DNA of 64,000 nucleotides from Paraglaciecola sp. L1A13 (GCF_009796745.1 NZ_CP047024.1:3100001-3164000), one strand, 5' to 3'. Numbered from the stretch's first letter, positions 9,103-18,356 are shown. Numbers and translations: made by a program. The notes: generated by a model not told the origin, from the sequence alone.

Positions 9103-9285
9103 TCAATTTTTGCTATTAGATATGAATCTAATAGCGTGTACTTGGCTGGCGCCAATTCCCAGCAAAATTAAGCTGCACAGCATCAACCAATAACACTGTA
9201 ATGATCGTTTAGAAAAGGAGGCACAAGAATGCTCTAAGTGAGTATTAGGTCCTCGCTGATTGTACGTAACCTCTCTAGCTCCCAT
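9103..9285 (-). CDS. doubtful small membrane protein ORF
   Basis: A 60-codon minus-strand frame. In its favour: an ATG preceded at 6 nt by AAAGGAAAG, a very good Shine-Dalgarno, and a hydrophobic segment CYWLMLCSLILLGIGA that could span the membrane, with a Cys/Ser-rich N-terminal part before it. Against it: no recognisable family, and the last codons run through a perfect inverted repeat (9112-9135). I would treat it as a possible small single-pass membrane protein. Confidence 0.35.
   Translation of the reverse strand: MGAREVTYNQRGPNTHLEHSCASFSKRSLQCYWLMLCSLILLGIGASQVHAIRFISNSKN
9112..9135. repeat. perfect 10-bp inverted repeat
   Basis: gctattagat at 9112-9121 pairs with atctaatagc at 9126-9135 across a 4-nt loop. 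It lacks a T-run on the plus strand downstream side; five Ts precede it instead. It could be a weak minus-oriented hairpin at the end of the small ORF or an operator-like site. Confidence 0.45.
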
Positions 9286-9744
9286 GATCTTTCCTTTACA
9301 TGTTTAATTAGAGTGGTATCGCTGTACATCTCGCATGACCGCAAATCAAGTTTGAAATCGAGTGTTATGGCCTATGTTTGAATTGATTAACAATGAATTT
9401 TTAGACTGGCACATATACAAAGCGATAAGAAACCCACCAAACGCTTAAATGAAGCAAACTCAAGCAGCCTGAAACGTAAATGAGGTGAAGTGCATCAAAA
9501 ACTGCAAATAGCAAAACTCACCTGATATAAAGTGCCGTAAGTTATTGGTTGGTCATTGCCCACTTGACTCATTGAAGTGCTACTGTGCCAAACACCTACC
9601 TAAAAGGCGGATCCGCTATTCGTAAACTACAATAAGGCAACCCACTCGAGCGGCGCCGACTTAGGTAATACCGCAGTTTTTATTTTGTAACCACCAAGTG
9701 ATTGGCCGCTCACCTGTTTGCTACCACACAATAAGGTGATTGAT
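9286..9744. other. intergenic region upstream of class V aminotransferase
   Basis: About 460 bases without a supported gene. The 3' end carries a good Shine-Dalgarno (aaggtga at 9732-9738) for the ATG at 9745. The rest contains only short broken frames and I see no clear promoter or repeat. Confidence 0.4.
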
Positions 9745-11055
9745 ATGTTAAGACGTGAATTTTTAAATGGATTTGGCCTGAGCGTTGGCGCAAGTTTGTT
9801 GATACCAAGCACTGTGCTTGGTGCTCAAACGGCAGAGGTAGTTGCCTCTTCCCCTATTCAGCCTGGGGATTGGACCGCATTACGTAATCTATTTCCTTTG
9901 ACGCGAAAGTACATCCAGTTGTCGACGTTTTTACTGGCGTCACATCCAAAACCGGTAGCGGATGCTATCGAGAAACATCGTCGAGCGTTTGATGAAAATC
10001 CATCAGATTATTGGCATCAGCATTTCGAAACCATTGACCATGAAATCTGTCATGCCGCCGGTCAATATATGGGGTGTAAGGCGCGCAATATTGCTCTAAC
10101 TGATAGCACGACCATGGGATTAAGCTTGGTTTATAGCGGGTTGCAACTGCAACCTGATGATGAAGTACTACAGACTGTGCATGATCATTATTCTACTGAT
10201 ATGTCCTTAGCATATCGCGCTCAGCGCACTGGCGCTAAAATAAACCGTATCGCGTTATATGATGATCCTGCACGCGCCAATACTGACGATATTGTGCAGC
10301 GCATGAAAGCCGCCATAACCAGCAATACACGCGTTTTTGCTGCAACCTGGGTGCACTCTTCCACTGGCGTTAAATTACCCATAAGGGCCATGGCTGACAC
10401 GATTAATGCTCTGAACAAACAACGAAAAGCCGATCAACAAATATTATTTTGTGTTGATGGTGTACATGGTTTTGGTATAGAAGATCAGAATATTAGTGAA
10501 TTGGGCTGTGATTTCTTTATTGCCGGTACTCACAAGTGGATATTCGGTCCAAGGGGCACAGGACTGATTTGGGGGAACGATAATGCGTGGGCTCAAAGCG
10601 AGCCTGTAATCCCGAGTTTTAGTGCGTCTTACGATGTCTGGTTGGGCGGCATGACGCAAGATCAGGTGCCCGTTGGGGAACACATGTCTCCAGGTGGATT
10701 TCATTCTTTTGAACATCGCTGGGCGTTACCTGAAGCATTTAAGCTTCATCAACAGTTAGGCAAAGCCAATGTACAAAAGCGCATTCATCAATTAAATCAG
10801 CAAACCAAAATGGGCTTAACAAAGATGCCACACATAACCTTATATACGCCAACCAGTAACGAAATGTCATCGGGCTTAGTTTGCTTTGATGTGAAGGGAG
10901 TATCACCAGGGGATGTTGTGAAAAAAATGCATAACAAAGGCATTATAATGAGTAGCACACCTTATCGTATCAGCTATGCTAGATTCGCCCCTTCGCTGCT
11001 AAATAACGAGCAAGAGATTGAACAGGCACTTGCCGAAATCCAAGCTTTAGCTTAG
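9745..11055 (+). CDS. Tat-exported class V aminotransferase-like PLP enzyme
   Basis: A 436-residue fold-type I PLP protein of the aminotransferase class V/isopenicillin N epimerase-like group. The start at 9745 (not the in-frame ATG at 9718) is chosen because AAGGTGA lies 6 nt upstream and because it puts a twin-arginine leader at the N terminus: MLRREFLNGFGLSVGASLLIP. The PLP lysine lies in FFIAGTHKWIFGPRGTG, with an Asp/His cofactor pocket FCVDGVHGFG about 30 residues before it. Folding in the cytosol and Tat export suit a cofactor enzyme working in the periplasm. A paralogue lies at 35544. It is monocistronic, and the reaction (aminotransfer, C-S lysis or epimerisation) is unknown. Confidence 0.82.
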   Translation: MLRREFLNGFGLSVGASLLIPSTVLGAQTAEVVASSPIQPGDWTALRNLFPLTRKYIQLSTFLLASHPKPVADAIEKHRRAFDENPSDYWHQHFETIDHEICHAAGQYMGCKARNIALTDSTTMGLSLVYSGLQLQPDDEVLQTVHDHYSTDMSLAYRAQRTGAKINRIALYDDPARANTDDIVQRMKAAITSNTRVFAATWVHSSTGVKLPIRAMADTINALNKQRKADQQILFCVDGVHGFGIEDQNISELGCDFFIAGTHKWIFGPRGTGLIWGNDNAWAQSEPVIPSFSASYDVWLGGMTQDQVPVGEHMSPGGFHSFEHRWALPEAFKLHQQLGKANVQKRIHQLNQQTKMGLTKMPHITLYTPTSNEMSSGLVCFDVKGVSPGDVVKKMHNKGIIMSSTPYRISYARFAPSLLNNEQEIEQALAEIQALA

Positions 11056-11101
11056 CGAAGAAAAATGCAACGCGCCAGCACCTAAACAAAAGTAAGCCCC
11101 A

Positions 11102-11998
11102 TCAAGGTGTGAGTAAAGTCACACCTTTTGCCATATACAAATCATCGTACTGTAACCCACCATTTCCGTAGGGCTGAGTTGCAGGGCCGGTATTACAGTT
11201 CATCAAGAAATAGGTCAATGGTAATGCTCGTTGCATGCGAAACGTAGCCCCACGGTAAACCAATGTTTGCTCAGGAAATTCGTCCCCTCCTTTTAAATAT
11301 ACATCGTAGGTTTGCCCACCGTTTTGTATCTTGGCATTGTTCACCACATACCAAATTTCATACCACAGGCCGGGAACCAAAGGTTTAGCATCTGAGTTAG
11401 CGGCAAAATTCTTTACACTGTCGTATCCATCGGCCACTTTCACCATCAACGCGCCGTCGTTTTTATGGCCATTTGATTCTACTTTATCTGTTACTCGAAG
11501 TGTGGCTTCAAAGGCATTGTAATCATGCTTTTTAATCTCTTCAGGCCCTAAATTACTTAACCCAAAAGCATGGTTATTTGGGAAATATTCAACATTTATA
11601 CGGGTATAAAACGTATATGTCTGCCCAACATCGACCGACTCGGGTAAGGCCTTAAACGTAAGAGCCTTACGGTTACCTACAATGCCTTCGCCTGCTGGTT
11701 TTTTGAGCATGTAGTTATTTACGATTTTGTTATTCTGTGAATCACTAACTGAAAGTTCAAGTTGAGGTTCTAGGGCTGTGTGACGTTCAGTGATCTGTGG
11801 GTTAGCAATATGCGGAGACGTATCGTTTTTCGTATCGGCTTTTGTCCAATGGTCAAGACTATCGGTTTGTTCAAAATCGTCAATTAGCAACCAGCGATTG
11901 TTATGGCCGTGCTTGGTTTGTTCGTTAGCTTGAACGCTCGCCAAAGGCCCCAATAATATCAACCATAAATAACCCAATCTAATTTTCACCATACGCAT
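11102..11998 (-). CDS. secreted protein of unknown function, likely beta-sandwich
   Basis: A 298-residue protein with a Sec signal peptide (MRMVKIRLGYLWLILLGPLA, cleavage near VQA). The mature part opens LLIDDFEQTDSLDHWTKAD, a pattern common in secreted beta-sandwich or carbohydrate-binding proteins, and contains repeated aromatic and Gly/Asn-rich strands (LVPGLWYEIWYVVNN, YDVYLKGGDEFP, LQYDDLYMA). There are no recognisable catalytic motifs and a single cysteine near the end. AGAGGTAACTAA precedes the ATG. Its 3' end faces the Tat aminotransferase 46 bp away. A concanavalin-like lectin fold is my guess only; the family is not recognised. Confidence 0.6.
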   Translation of the reverse strand: MRMVKIRLGYLWLILLGPLASVQANEQTKHGHNNRWLLIDDFEQTDSLDHWTKADTKNDTSPHIANPQITERHTALEPQLELSVSDSQNNKIVNNYMLKKPAGEGIVGNRKALTFKALPESVDVGQTYTFYTRINVEYFPNNHAFGLSNLGPEEIKKHDYNAFEATLRVTDKVESNGHKNDGALMVKVADGYDSVKNFAANSDAKPLVPGLWYEIWYVVNNAKIQNGGQTYDVYLKGGDEFPEQTLVYRGATFRMQRALPLTYFLMNCNTGPATQPYGNGGLQYDDLYMAKGVTLLTP

Positions 11999-12064
11999 TT
12001 AGTTACCTCTAACGATTAAGTATTCCGATTCTGTTGAAATCCTATATAAAGGATCGTTTCCATG

Positions 12065-12514
12065 CTAAACAATCTTCCAATGCCTTTGCATTTCAAAAAA
12101 TAAAAACGAAGCTGTCCACGTGATAAGTACCAAACCTGTTAGCGATTCTATCCCAGTTAGGAATCTTAGCGGCCCTAAAGGCTCAATATCGCCAAACCCT
12201 ACTGTGGTGTAAACCGTAAACGAAAAATATGCGCTATCGAGCAGTCCACCATTAAAGTTTCCAGTAATACTGCCCCAGCCATCTACACGATTCATAACGT
12301 AATAGGCGAATGCAAAAATCCAAATTTCACAGATATGGGCTGTTATTGCACCGAAAACCCCGAAAACTATGCGGTAACTGTGCTTAATTTTCATTTTAGG
12401 TAAATAGTTCATGATACGATGCAAAAACTCGTAATGAAGCATCACGGTGGCCGCGACAAGTAAAGTATTGATGGTCAGCACATAAAACATTTTGGGTATC
12501 CAATAAATCCACAT
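12065..12514 (-). CDS. two-TM ion channel (K+ channel pore domain)
   Basis: A 149-residue membrane protein with an N-terminal hydrophobic helix (about 8-30), a second at about 50-75, a pore helix and the selectivity filter TVGFGD at 104-109 (VYTTVGFGDIEP), and a final inner helix (LTGLVLITWTASFLFFEMQ). This is the Ion_trans_2/KcsA-like pore, here without a cytosolic RCK or cyclic-nucleotide-binding domain. It would form a tetrameric potassium-selective channel in the inner membrane. Filter F instead of Y (GFGD) occurs in bacterial relatives. The start is uncertain: a second ATG eight codons in (12490) is equally plausible, and neither has a strong Shine-Dalgarno. Confidence 0.8.
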   Translation of the reverse strand: MWIYWIPKMFYVLTINTLLVAATVMLHYEFLHRIMNYLPKMKIKHSYRIVFGVFGAITAHICEIWIFAFAYYVMNRVDGWGSITGNFNGGLLDSAYFSFTVYTTVGFGDIEPLGPLRFLTGIESLTGLVLITWTASFLFFEMQRHWKIV

Positions 12515-12794
12515 TACATCGATGTTTAGAAATCAATATTTGAGGGGTAACTAAGCAACACAGTGAACAAACAGCAGTATCAGTAAAATCAATCTTAGCA
12601 TCAATCATTCGCCTGCCTACAGTTTTGTATTATTCCCCTATAACGCACCAAATGTTATCCCTAGAGCACAAACCCCATCATAAACTTGCAAATTGCGCAC
12701 TTCGCGTTTTAATTAAGAGGAAAATTTATTTAAACGTTAGCTGGTAACGAATGCAGGAGTTATTTATTCAGCGCTGGCCCATAGAAGGATTCTT

Positions 12795-13361
12795 ATGAAC
12801 ATTAATCAACTGATTATCTTGATAATTCCCACTTTTTGCATACTTGTCAGCGGGTGCGCAAGCCAGAAAAACACTTCACCGGCTACAGGTTCATCGCCTA
12901 CCACAGCAAACACTCCGCCCGCCCCCACAACGAAAGGAGCAACGAACCAAGCCTGTATCAATATTATTAAACACTCAGAAGGCGTTAGACTAAAAGCCTA
13001 TCAAGGTCCAGCTGGACACTGGTTAATTGGCTATGGTCATAAGGCTGATGTCGTTAAAGGCATGAAGATAAATGCGCAACAGGCTGAAAACTTGCTCAAA
13101 ACTGATTTGCTTAAAATTGAAGATCAAATGAGCAAATTGGTGAAAGTGCCTGTCAATAATAATCAATTTAGCGCTTTGGTCTGCTTGGGTTACAACATAG
13201 GCATGGGCAATCTATACAAGTCGACTTTATTACGTTTACTCAATAAAGGAGACTACGCTGGCGCGAGCGCTCAATTCAGTGTATGGCGAAAAGCCGCCGG
13301 TAAAATTAACAGTCATTTAGTTGCTCGACGGGCAAAAGAGCAAAAATTATTTAACCGATAA
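12795..13361 (+). CDS. GH24 lysozyme-like lipoprotein, catalytic residues missing
   Basis: A 188-residue lipoprotein. The signal peptide ends in the lipobox VSGC (lipid Cys21), followed by a Thr/Pro/Ala linker to about residue 50 and a phage-lysozyme-type GH24 domain (about 54-188). The catalytic glutamate is present as E62 in HSEGVRLKAY. In GH24 enzymes a D or C follows at E+9 and a T at E+15; here these are G71 and L77 (YQGPAGHWLIGYGH). The rest of the domain (NQFSALVCLGYNIGMGN, VARRAKEQKLF) is well kept. It may be a peptidoglycan-binding or weakly active protein. AAGGA lies 6 nt before the ATG. There are no phage genes nearby. Confidence 0.82.
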   Translation: MNINQLIILIIPTFCILVSGCASQKNTSPATGSSPTTANTPPAPTTKGATNQACINIIKHSEGVRLKAYQGPAGHWLIGYGHKADVVKGMKINAQQAENLLKTDLLKIEDQMSKLVKVPVNNNQFSALVCLGYNIGMGNLYKSTLLRLLNKGDYAGASAQFSVWRKAAGKINSHLVARRAKEQKLFNR

Positions 13362-13393
13362 TTAGGCTCAATAATACAAAAAACACATTAACG

Positions 13394-13429
13394 CCCGTTA
13401 CGCATAGCTAGAAAGATACCAGTAACGGG
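13394..13429. terminator. hairpin downstream of lysozyme-like gene
   Basis: cccgttac at 13394-13401 pairs perfectly with gtaacggg at 13422-13429, with a 20-nt loop, 30 bp after the lysozyme-like stop. No long T-run follows, so termination would be weak. Confidence 0.4.
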
Positions 13430-13523
13430 TCGCTATTTGTGGCTAAAATAGCGTTAACATTAATCAAAAAGAAATTACCACCCTCAACATAATTGTACTC
13501 AATTAACGATATATCTAATCGGC

Positions 13524-14249
13524 TTACGCCACTGTCAACGTCGATGCGGCTCTCGCAGCATGTGTATCTGCCACAAGTTGCTCCCTAACCTGCTTGGCTG
13601 TCGTGCAAAGCTGGTCAAACGGACAATACACAATATGGTCGTCAGCTTGAATATGTACCCCTTCAAAAAATGCCGATAGCATAATGACCTTCTTTGCTCG
13701 CAACCCAAACTGATGAGCAACAATAAGGGACATAGCGTCTTGGTGGTCGTCATTCATATGCTGCACAATTTCGTTGCTTGCATGATGCCATTGTTCCGCA
13801 AGTGAGAGCCAATCCGATTTATTTATCCAAAATATTTTGCCAAACCCGCCAATGTAACGAATACGTTCAGCTTTTATCTGGTAAAACATAAAGTCATGGG
13901 TTTGCTGATAACCTTTGGCTTGAGGAAATAAGCGTAAATACTGAGCAGTCACGTCTTCGTTATCAATTAACTCTGCGTCACCTAATAAAGTTACACGACC
14001 AGCCGCTTGAGAGTCATTTTGCCCACTATCAAACATAGTCATCGACACTTTAGTGTTGCCCTTAATATTGCGGGTATGTTGAGCAATTTGGCTAATATAA
14101 ATAATCAAGTTGCCTTCTGTAGTCATAAAATACGGTACAACGGAGCCAAATGGGTAGCCTTGTACAGATTGTGAGTGCGTACTAAGCACACCACTGTGTT
14201 GCTGACGAACTAAGGTTTTGGCATCAAAAATATATTGTTCCAATTTCAT
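13524..14249 (-). CDS. hugZ: haem utilisation protein, HugZ/HutZ family
   Basis: A 241-residue cytosolic protein. It has a split-barrel FMN-binding-like domain (LVRQQHSGVLSTHSQSVQGYPFGSVVP onward, about 12-150) of the pyridoxamine-phosphate-oxidase fold, followed by a DUF2470-like C-terminal domain with the HMNDDHQDA motif. HugZ/HutZ proteins bind haem and help release iron from it after import. It is the last gene of the haem operon, 32 bp after the ATPase gene. The ATG at 14249 has AAGGAAG 5-6 nt upstream and is preferred over the in-frame ATG at 14345, which would lie inside the ATPase coding region. Confidence 0.86.
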   Translation of the reverse strand: MKLEQYIFDAKTLVRQQHSGVLSTHSQSVQGYPFGSVVPYFMTTEGNLIIYISQIAQHTRNIKGNTKVSMTMFDSGQNDSQAAGRVTLLGDAELIDNEDVTAQYLRLFPQAKGYQQTHDFMFYQIKAERIRYIGGFGKIFWINKSDWLSLAEQWHHASNEIVQHMNDDHQDAMSLIVAHQFGLRAKKVIMLSAFFEGVHIQADDHIVYCPFDQLCTTAKQVREQLVADTHAARAASTLTVA

Positions 14250-14281
14250 TGTACTTCCTTCGTAATAAACGTGAGAAATCA

Positions 14282-15070
14282 TCAGTGGGTGATATACGGC
14301 ACACTGTTGTGTTGTGGAATAAGTTTGGGCATCACCCCAAAACATTGATGTAAATTTTGCGCATTAATAACATTCGAAGCACTGCCTTGGGCTAAACAAC
14401 GACCATTCGCTAACAAGATAACCTGTGTGGCATATGGCAATATAAGGTTGATATCGTGACTTACACACATCACGCCTAATCCTTGCAGGCAAAAACCTTT
14501 CACGATTTCCATCATGGCTTTTTGAAAACGGAAATCTAGGGCTGACGTTGGCTCATCAAGTAGCAATAACTTCCCCTCAAAATCGCGCCCGTTTTTTGTT
14601 TCGTTGGCATTGGGCAGCAATTGCACTAATGCTTTGGCAATAAAAACTCGCTGACGTTCCCCGCCAGACAACGTTCGTACGTCACGACCAAACAAATGCC
14701 CGATACTTAATTGTTCGGCCATTTGGCAAATCAACGCATTGCTTTGGTGTTGGCTTTCATGCTGGTTGGTGCGGCCTAGCTGCAATACTTCTTCGGTAAT
14801 AAACGCAAACTGCACCTGATTATGCTGATTCACAAACGCGCGCTTTTTTGCCAGCAATTTGCTTGGCCAATCATTGACACTTTTTTGCCCAAACGTCACC
14901 TTGCCCTTATAACTTGAATGTAACCCCGCAATACAGCGCAACAAAGTAGATTTACCACAGCCATTTTCGCCAATCACGGTCATAAAATCGCCACTATTAA
15001 TAGTCAAATCAAGCCCCTCTAATAAGGTGAAAGCACCGTGGCTTAGGGATACATTTTGTAGTTTAAGCAT
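14282..15070 (-). CDS. hmuV: haem ABC transporter ATP-binding protein
   Basis: A 262-residue ABC ATPase. The Walker A is GENGCGKST (34-42), the signature LSGGERQR, the Walker B LLLLDEPTSALD, and the H-loop is in CVSHDINL. The sequence belongs to the FecE/BtuD/HmuV branch that powers siderophore, cobalamin and haem importers. The ATG overlaps the permease stop by 8 nt, which implies translational coupling. Operon context (HmuY-like lipoprotein, HugZ) assigns it to haem rather than siderophore or B12. Confidence 0.9.
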   Translation of the reverse strand: MLKLQNVSLSHGAFTLLEGLDLTINSGDFMTVIGENGCGKSTLLRCIAGLHSSYKGKVTFGQKSVNDWPSKLLAKKRAFVNQHNQVQFAFITEEVLQLGRTNQHESQHQSNALICQMAEQLSIGHLFGRDVRTLSGGERQRVFIAKALVQLLPNANETKNGRDFEGKLLLLDEPTSALDFRFQKAMMEIVKGFCLQGLGVMCVSHDINLILPYATQVILLANGRCLAQGSASNVINAQNLHQCFGVMPKLIPQHNSVPYITH

Positions 15071-16154
15071 TTACACCTGTGCCTTTTTGTTTGGCTAACA
15101 AATACAGAAAAAACGGTGCGCCCACTGCCGAAGTGACGATACCAATAGGAATTTCAAGTGGTGGAAATAATGCTCGTGACGCAGTATCCGCCGCAAGCAT
15201 AAGAATCGCGCCTAATACGCCGCAAGCAGGCATTAAGTATTTATGATCTGCACTAAATAAGTTGCGTGCGATATGGGGCACAACTAGTCCAACAAAACCA
15301 ATAATTCCGCATAGCGCTGTTGCCAAAGCCACAGAAAAAGCCACCAGCCACAAAATAAGACGCTTATATTTATTAACCTCAAGGCCCATACATTGTGCTT
15401 CATTTTCCCCTAAAGAAAATAGGTTGAGCGGCTGTCGAAGGTGCATATACAAACCAATAATAGGTACGCTTAGGATACTTACAAACAATATTTTTGACCA
15501 AGTTACCCCTCCAAGACTACCCATTGTCCAGTAGGTTATTTGGCGTAAAGCATCATCGTTTGCCATATAACTAATGGCGCCAATATGTGTACCAGCGAGG
15601 GCATTGACCGCCACACCCGCTAATATTAATGACGAAATAGCCATGCCAGCTGAAGTACGCGCCACAATTAATACAATCCATACCGCTAACAACGCGCCGA
15701 TAAACGCACTCAAGGCAATAAAATACTGTCCGCCACTGGTGAGCTGTGGGTAATGATTAATCAGCGCCAGTGCTGTAGCAGCTGCAGCTGCAGCACCGCC
15801 AGAGATCCCAATCAATCCTGGATCCGCAAGTGGATTTCTGACCAAACCTTGCATGGCACAACCCGACATCGCCAGTAATGCTCCAACGAACATTGCCATA
15901 AAGATACGCGGCGCCCGCAATTCAGAAAACACATACCATTGTAAATATTGCTCTTGTGATAAATCTTGTTGATTAAACTTATGCGACAAGGCCTCAACCA
16001 AAATACCCATTGATTGTTCGAAGCTACCAGATTGCATACCGACCATGAATAACACCAAGGCTAATATCAGCGCCACAGTAAAGGCGCGCATGTGTTTTTG
16101 CCGGCGAGCTTGCAACGTAAACTGCAGTTGTAAGGGAGTGACTTTAGTGTGCAT
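15063..16154 (-). CDS. hmuU: haem ABC transporter permease
   Basis: A 363-residue inner-membrane permease of the FecCD family with about ten hydrophobic helices. Family hallmarks are RAPRIFMAMFVGALLAMSGCAMQG and NPLADPGLIGISGGAA near the N-terminal third, and GFVGLVVPHIARNL near the C terminus. I take the ATG at 16154, which overlaps the end of hmuT by 11 nt; the frame stays open to 16229, but that would extend far into hmuT. It forms a dimeric channel with the HmuV ATPase and receives haem from HmuT. Confidence 0.88.
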   Translation of the reverse strand: MHTKVTPLQLQFTLQARRQKHMRAFTVALILALVLFMVGMQSGSFEQSMGILVEALSHKFNQQDLSQEQYLQWYVFSELRAPRIFMAMFVGALLAMSGCAMQGLVRNPLADPGLIGISGGAAAAAATALALINHYPQLTSGGQYFIALSAFIGALLAVWIVLIVARTSAGMAISSLILAGVAVNALAGTHIGAISYMANDDALRQITYWTMGSLGGVTWSKILFVSILSVPIIGLYMHLRQPLNLFSLGENEAQCMGLEVNKYKRLILWLVAFSVALATALCGIIGFVGLVVPHIARNLFSADHKYLMPACGVLGAILMLAADTASRALFPPLEIPIGIVTSAVGAPFFLYLLAKQKGTGVNA

Positions 16155-17070
16155 CAGTATAAAACGACGCTGTGCGCTCAAGCACGGTTTGTAAGGCTTG
16201 TGGATAACGCGGCGATAAACCCAGCGCACTGCTACTTTCCATGCTACTAATGGCGCAGTTTCGCCCAGCTATAGTGGCTTTAAGCGCAGGATGTTGGCAT
16301 AAACGCTGTAAGGCAGCGCCGTCTTTTACGCGGTGGCTGGCCACAAAAATAATATCTGGATTAGCCGCCAAAATAGACTCGTTATCCATCACCTTATAAT
16401 CATGAAGACCCTTCGCTGCGTTTATTATCCCCGCGTCATTAAACAAGGCTTGCGGCACAGTATTTCCTCCGGCAACGCTAAGCCCTCTGTCGCTATCAGA
16501 CATAATAAACAGCGCGGTAACTTTGATATTATTGCGCTTAGATCTGCTCATGTTGATTCTGGCCTGTGCCTTTATTTTTAACTCAGCAACCTGTTTACCA
16601 ATACTATTATTCAAATTCGTGGCCTTTTCTGGCGCGTCTAACAGCAGGCCTATCTCGCTGACCAATTGGTAGAGTCCATCTAAATCCCGTTGCTCATTAA
16701 AAATATGTACCTTAATCCCCGCCGCCTTAAGTTGCTCTGGCAAGCTTTCAGGCCCCGTTGCTTGTGCACCAAACAGATGAGTGGGCTGAAACCCTATAAT
16801 GCCCTCGGTACTGAGCTGTCGAAAATAGCCTAGCTTAGGTAGTGATTCAGCCGCCGCGGGAAACATACTGGTGCTGTCTGCGGCTACGATAAATTGCTGT
16901 TTATCAAGTGCATAAATAATTTCAGTAATACTGCCACCAGAGGCAATAATACGCATATCTTTGTGCGCCGAGTGGTTACCAACATCAGCCGATGTTTTGA
17001 CTTGTGCCCATGTTGTGCTCCCTAAGCCTAACGAAACAGCGACTAGAAAATAATGAATAAATTTGAACAT
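16144..17070 (-). CDS. hmuT: periplasmic haem-binding protein of ABC importer
   Basis: A 308-residue periplasmic binding protein with a Sec signal peptide (cleavage after TWA, about residue 22). The helical-backbone fold of class III (TroA/BtuF-like) binding proteins is shown by RIIASGGSITEIIYAL at the start of the mature domain, TEGIIGFQPTHLFG and LAANPDIIFVASHRV. In HmuT proteins a Tyr or His coordinates haem. It delivers haem to HmuUV. A 144-bp gap separates it from the HmuY-like gene, so an internal promoter is possible. Confidence 0.87.
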   Translation of the reverse strand: MFKFIHYFLVAVSLGLGSTTWAQVKTSADVGNHSAHKDMRIIASGGSITEIIYALDKQQFIVAADSTSMFPAAAESLPKLGYFRQLSTEGIIGFQPTHLFGAQATGPESLPEQLKAAGIKVHIFNEQRDLDGLYQLVSEIGLLLDAPEKATNLNNSIGKQVAELKIKAQARINMSRSKRNNIKVTALFIMSDSDRGLSVAGGNTVPQALFNDAGIINAAKGLHDYKVMDNESILAANPDIIFVASHRVKDGAALQRLCQHPALKATIAGRNCAISSMESSSALGLSPRYPQALQTVLERTASFYTDAH

Positions 17071-17214
17071 AAATGATCCGTGTTACATTAAAAGTTGACG
17101 TGAAATTGAAGTGTCTTTTGGGGTACAACCTAACCACGAAAAACAGCCTATCAACTCAATAAACAAGCAAAACCAACAAATGGCCATGCTAGAAATGCTT
17201 ATGCATTACTGAGC

Positions 17215-18330
17215 TTAAAGTTCATCAAAACGAAAGCTATAGTTGCCGGATGTACCTGCTTCATCGTAATAACTAGTGATCTGTATTTTGAATGTACTGA
17301 TATTAGTTTTGACTAAATACACACCGTATTGGGACCACAATAAATGACCGCCATTTAAGTTGTATTGATACCAAGGGTTAGTATCAAAAGCTAACTCTTG
17401 AGTAACGTCTGAAGTGAAGCCATAATACTGCGCAGCTTCACTATCGATCGCAGCATAAACGTTATCTTCATCGACTAACGCTGTCGCATCTTGGGCAATG
17501 TGTATGTCGAATTCAGCACCGGTTATTTCATCGATTGTGGTGCATGCCAAAGATATATCCCATGCGTCACTGGCAGAAAGTGCCGCGCCTAAGTCAAAAT
17601 CGATATACACGTTTTCAGTACAATCCGCCGTATTGATGGTTAGCTCCGACTCAGTGCCAAATTCGGTGTCTCCTGCTAGCGTGTCTTGTGCGGCAACACC
17701 GAAGGTAATCGACGACATCGTGCGGCCTTGTGTAGTTAAGTCGGTAACCCGAAATTTGCTATACACATCGTCGGAATCGACAATAAAGTAAAGATCGTCA
17801 TTTGCACTTACCACGTGAGTGGATAAGTCGTAATCATAAAATTTAGCACCAATAACGCTTTCTTGGGTATCCCTCACAAAGCTGTCTTCTGTGGGAATAT
17901 CAGCTGTACTGATCACCAGATAGTCATCAAGCTCAGAATCCCCATCGGCGTTTAGAAAGCTGTCCACTACGGCGCTACCATTTGCTGTATAAAAATCACT
18001 GTTTACATCAGTAAAAAATGCACCAACGCTATTGTCACTATGCGTATTTAAATACACTTTCGTGCGCTGAAACGCGATATCCCACACACTATTATCAGTC
18101 GCTTCTTCATCAGTTAATTCAACGACTTCGCCCGTATCTAAGTCAAAGTACACCCGAACCGGTTCGGACGTTGTGCCAGTGCTGAATGGTCCGAAAATGG
18201 TCCCCTCTTCAGCGACGGGTGTAGCGGGCTCTGACGGTGAAGGCTCAACGCTGCTATCACCTGAACTTGAACCGCCACATGCAGTAAGTAACATGACCGC
18301 ACCCAAGCTAGCTAAATAACTGATTTTCAT
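17215..18330 (-). CDS. HmuY-family haem-binding lipoprotein
   Basis: A 371-residue lipoprotein: signal peptide with lipobox LTAC (Cys18), a Gly/Ser/Pro-rich linker, then two related beta-rich halves. Each half carries a strand pair resembling the HmuY pattern: YFDLDTGEVVEL with WDIAFQRTKVYLN near 60-105, and VYIDFDLGAALSASDAWDIS later. HmuY proteins are haemophore-like lipoproteins on the cell surface that pass haem to their TonB receptor. The gene lies 26 bp after the receptor gene and before hmuTUV, which fits that role. The two-lobed form suggests an internal duplication. Confidence 0.78.
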   Translation of the reverse strand: MKISYLASLGAVMLLTACGGSSSGDSSVEPSPSEPATPVAEEGTIFGPFSTGTTSEPVRVYFDLDTGEVVELTDEEATDNSVWDIAFQRTKVYLNTHSDNSVGAFFTDVNSDFYTANGSAVVDSFLNADGDSELDDYLVISTADIPTEDSFVRDTQESVIGAKFYDYDLSTHVVSANDDLYFIVDSDDVYSKFRVTDLTTQGRTMSSITFGVAAQDTLAGDTEFGTESELTINTADCTENVYIDFDLGAALSASDAWDISLACTTIDEITGAEFDIHIAQDATALVDEDNVYAAIDSEAAQYYGFTSDVTQELAFDTNPWYQYNLNGGHLLWSQYGVYLVKTNISTFKIQITSYYDEAGTSGNYSFRFDEL

Positions 18331-18356
18331 AAAATATATATCCTTAAATGTGTGTG

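Noticed and set aside
13524..14345. Longer HugZ start at 14345
   Set aside because: Would overlap the HmuV gene end and lacks an SD; ATG at 14249 has AAGGAAG.
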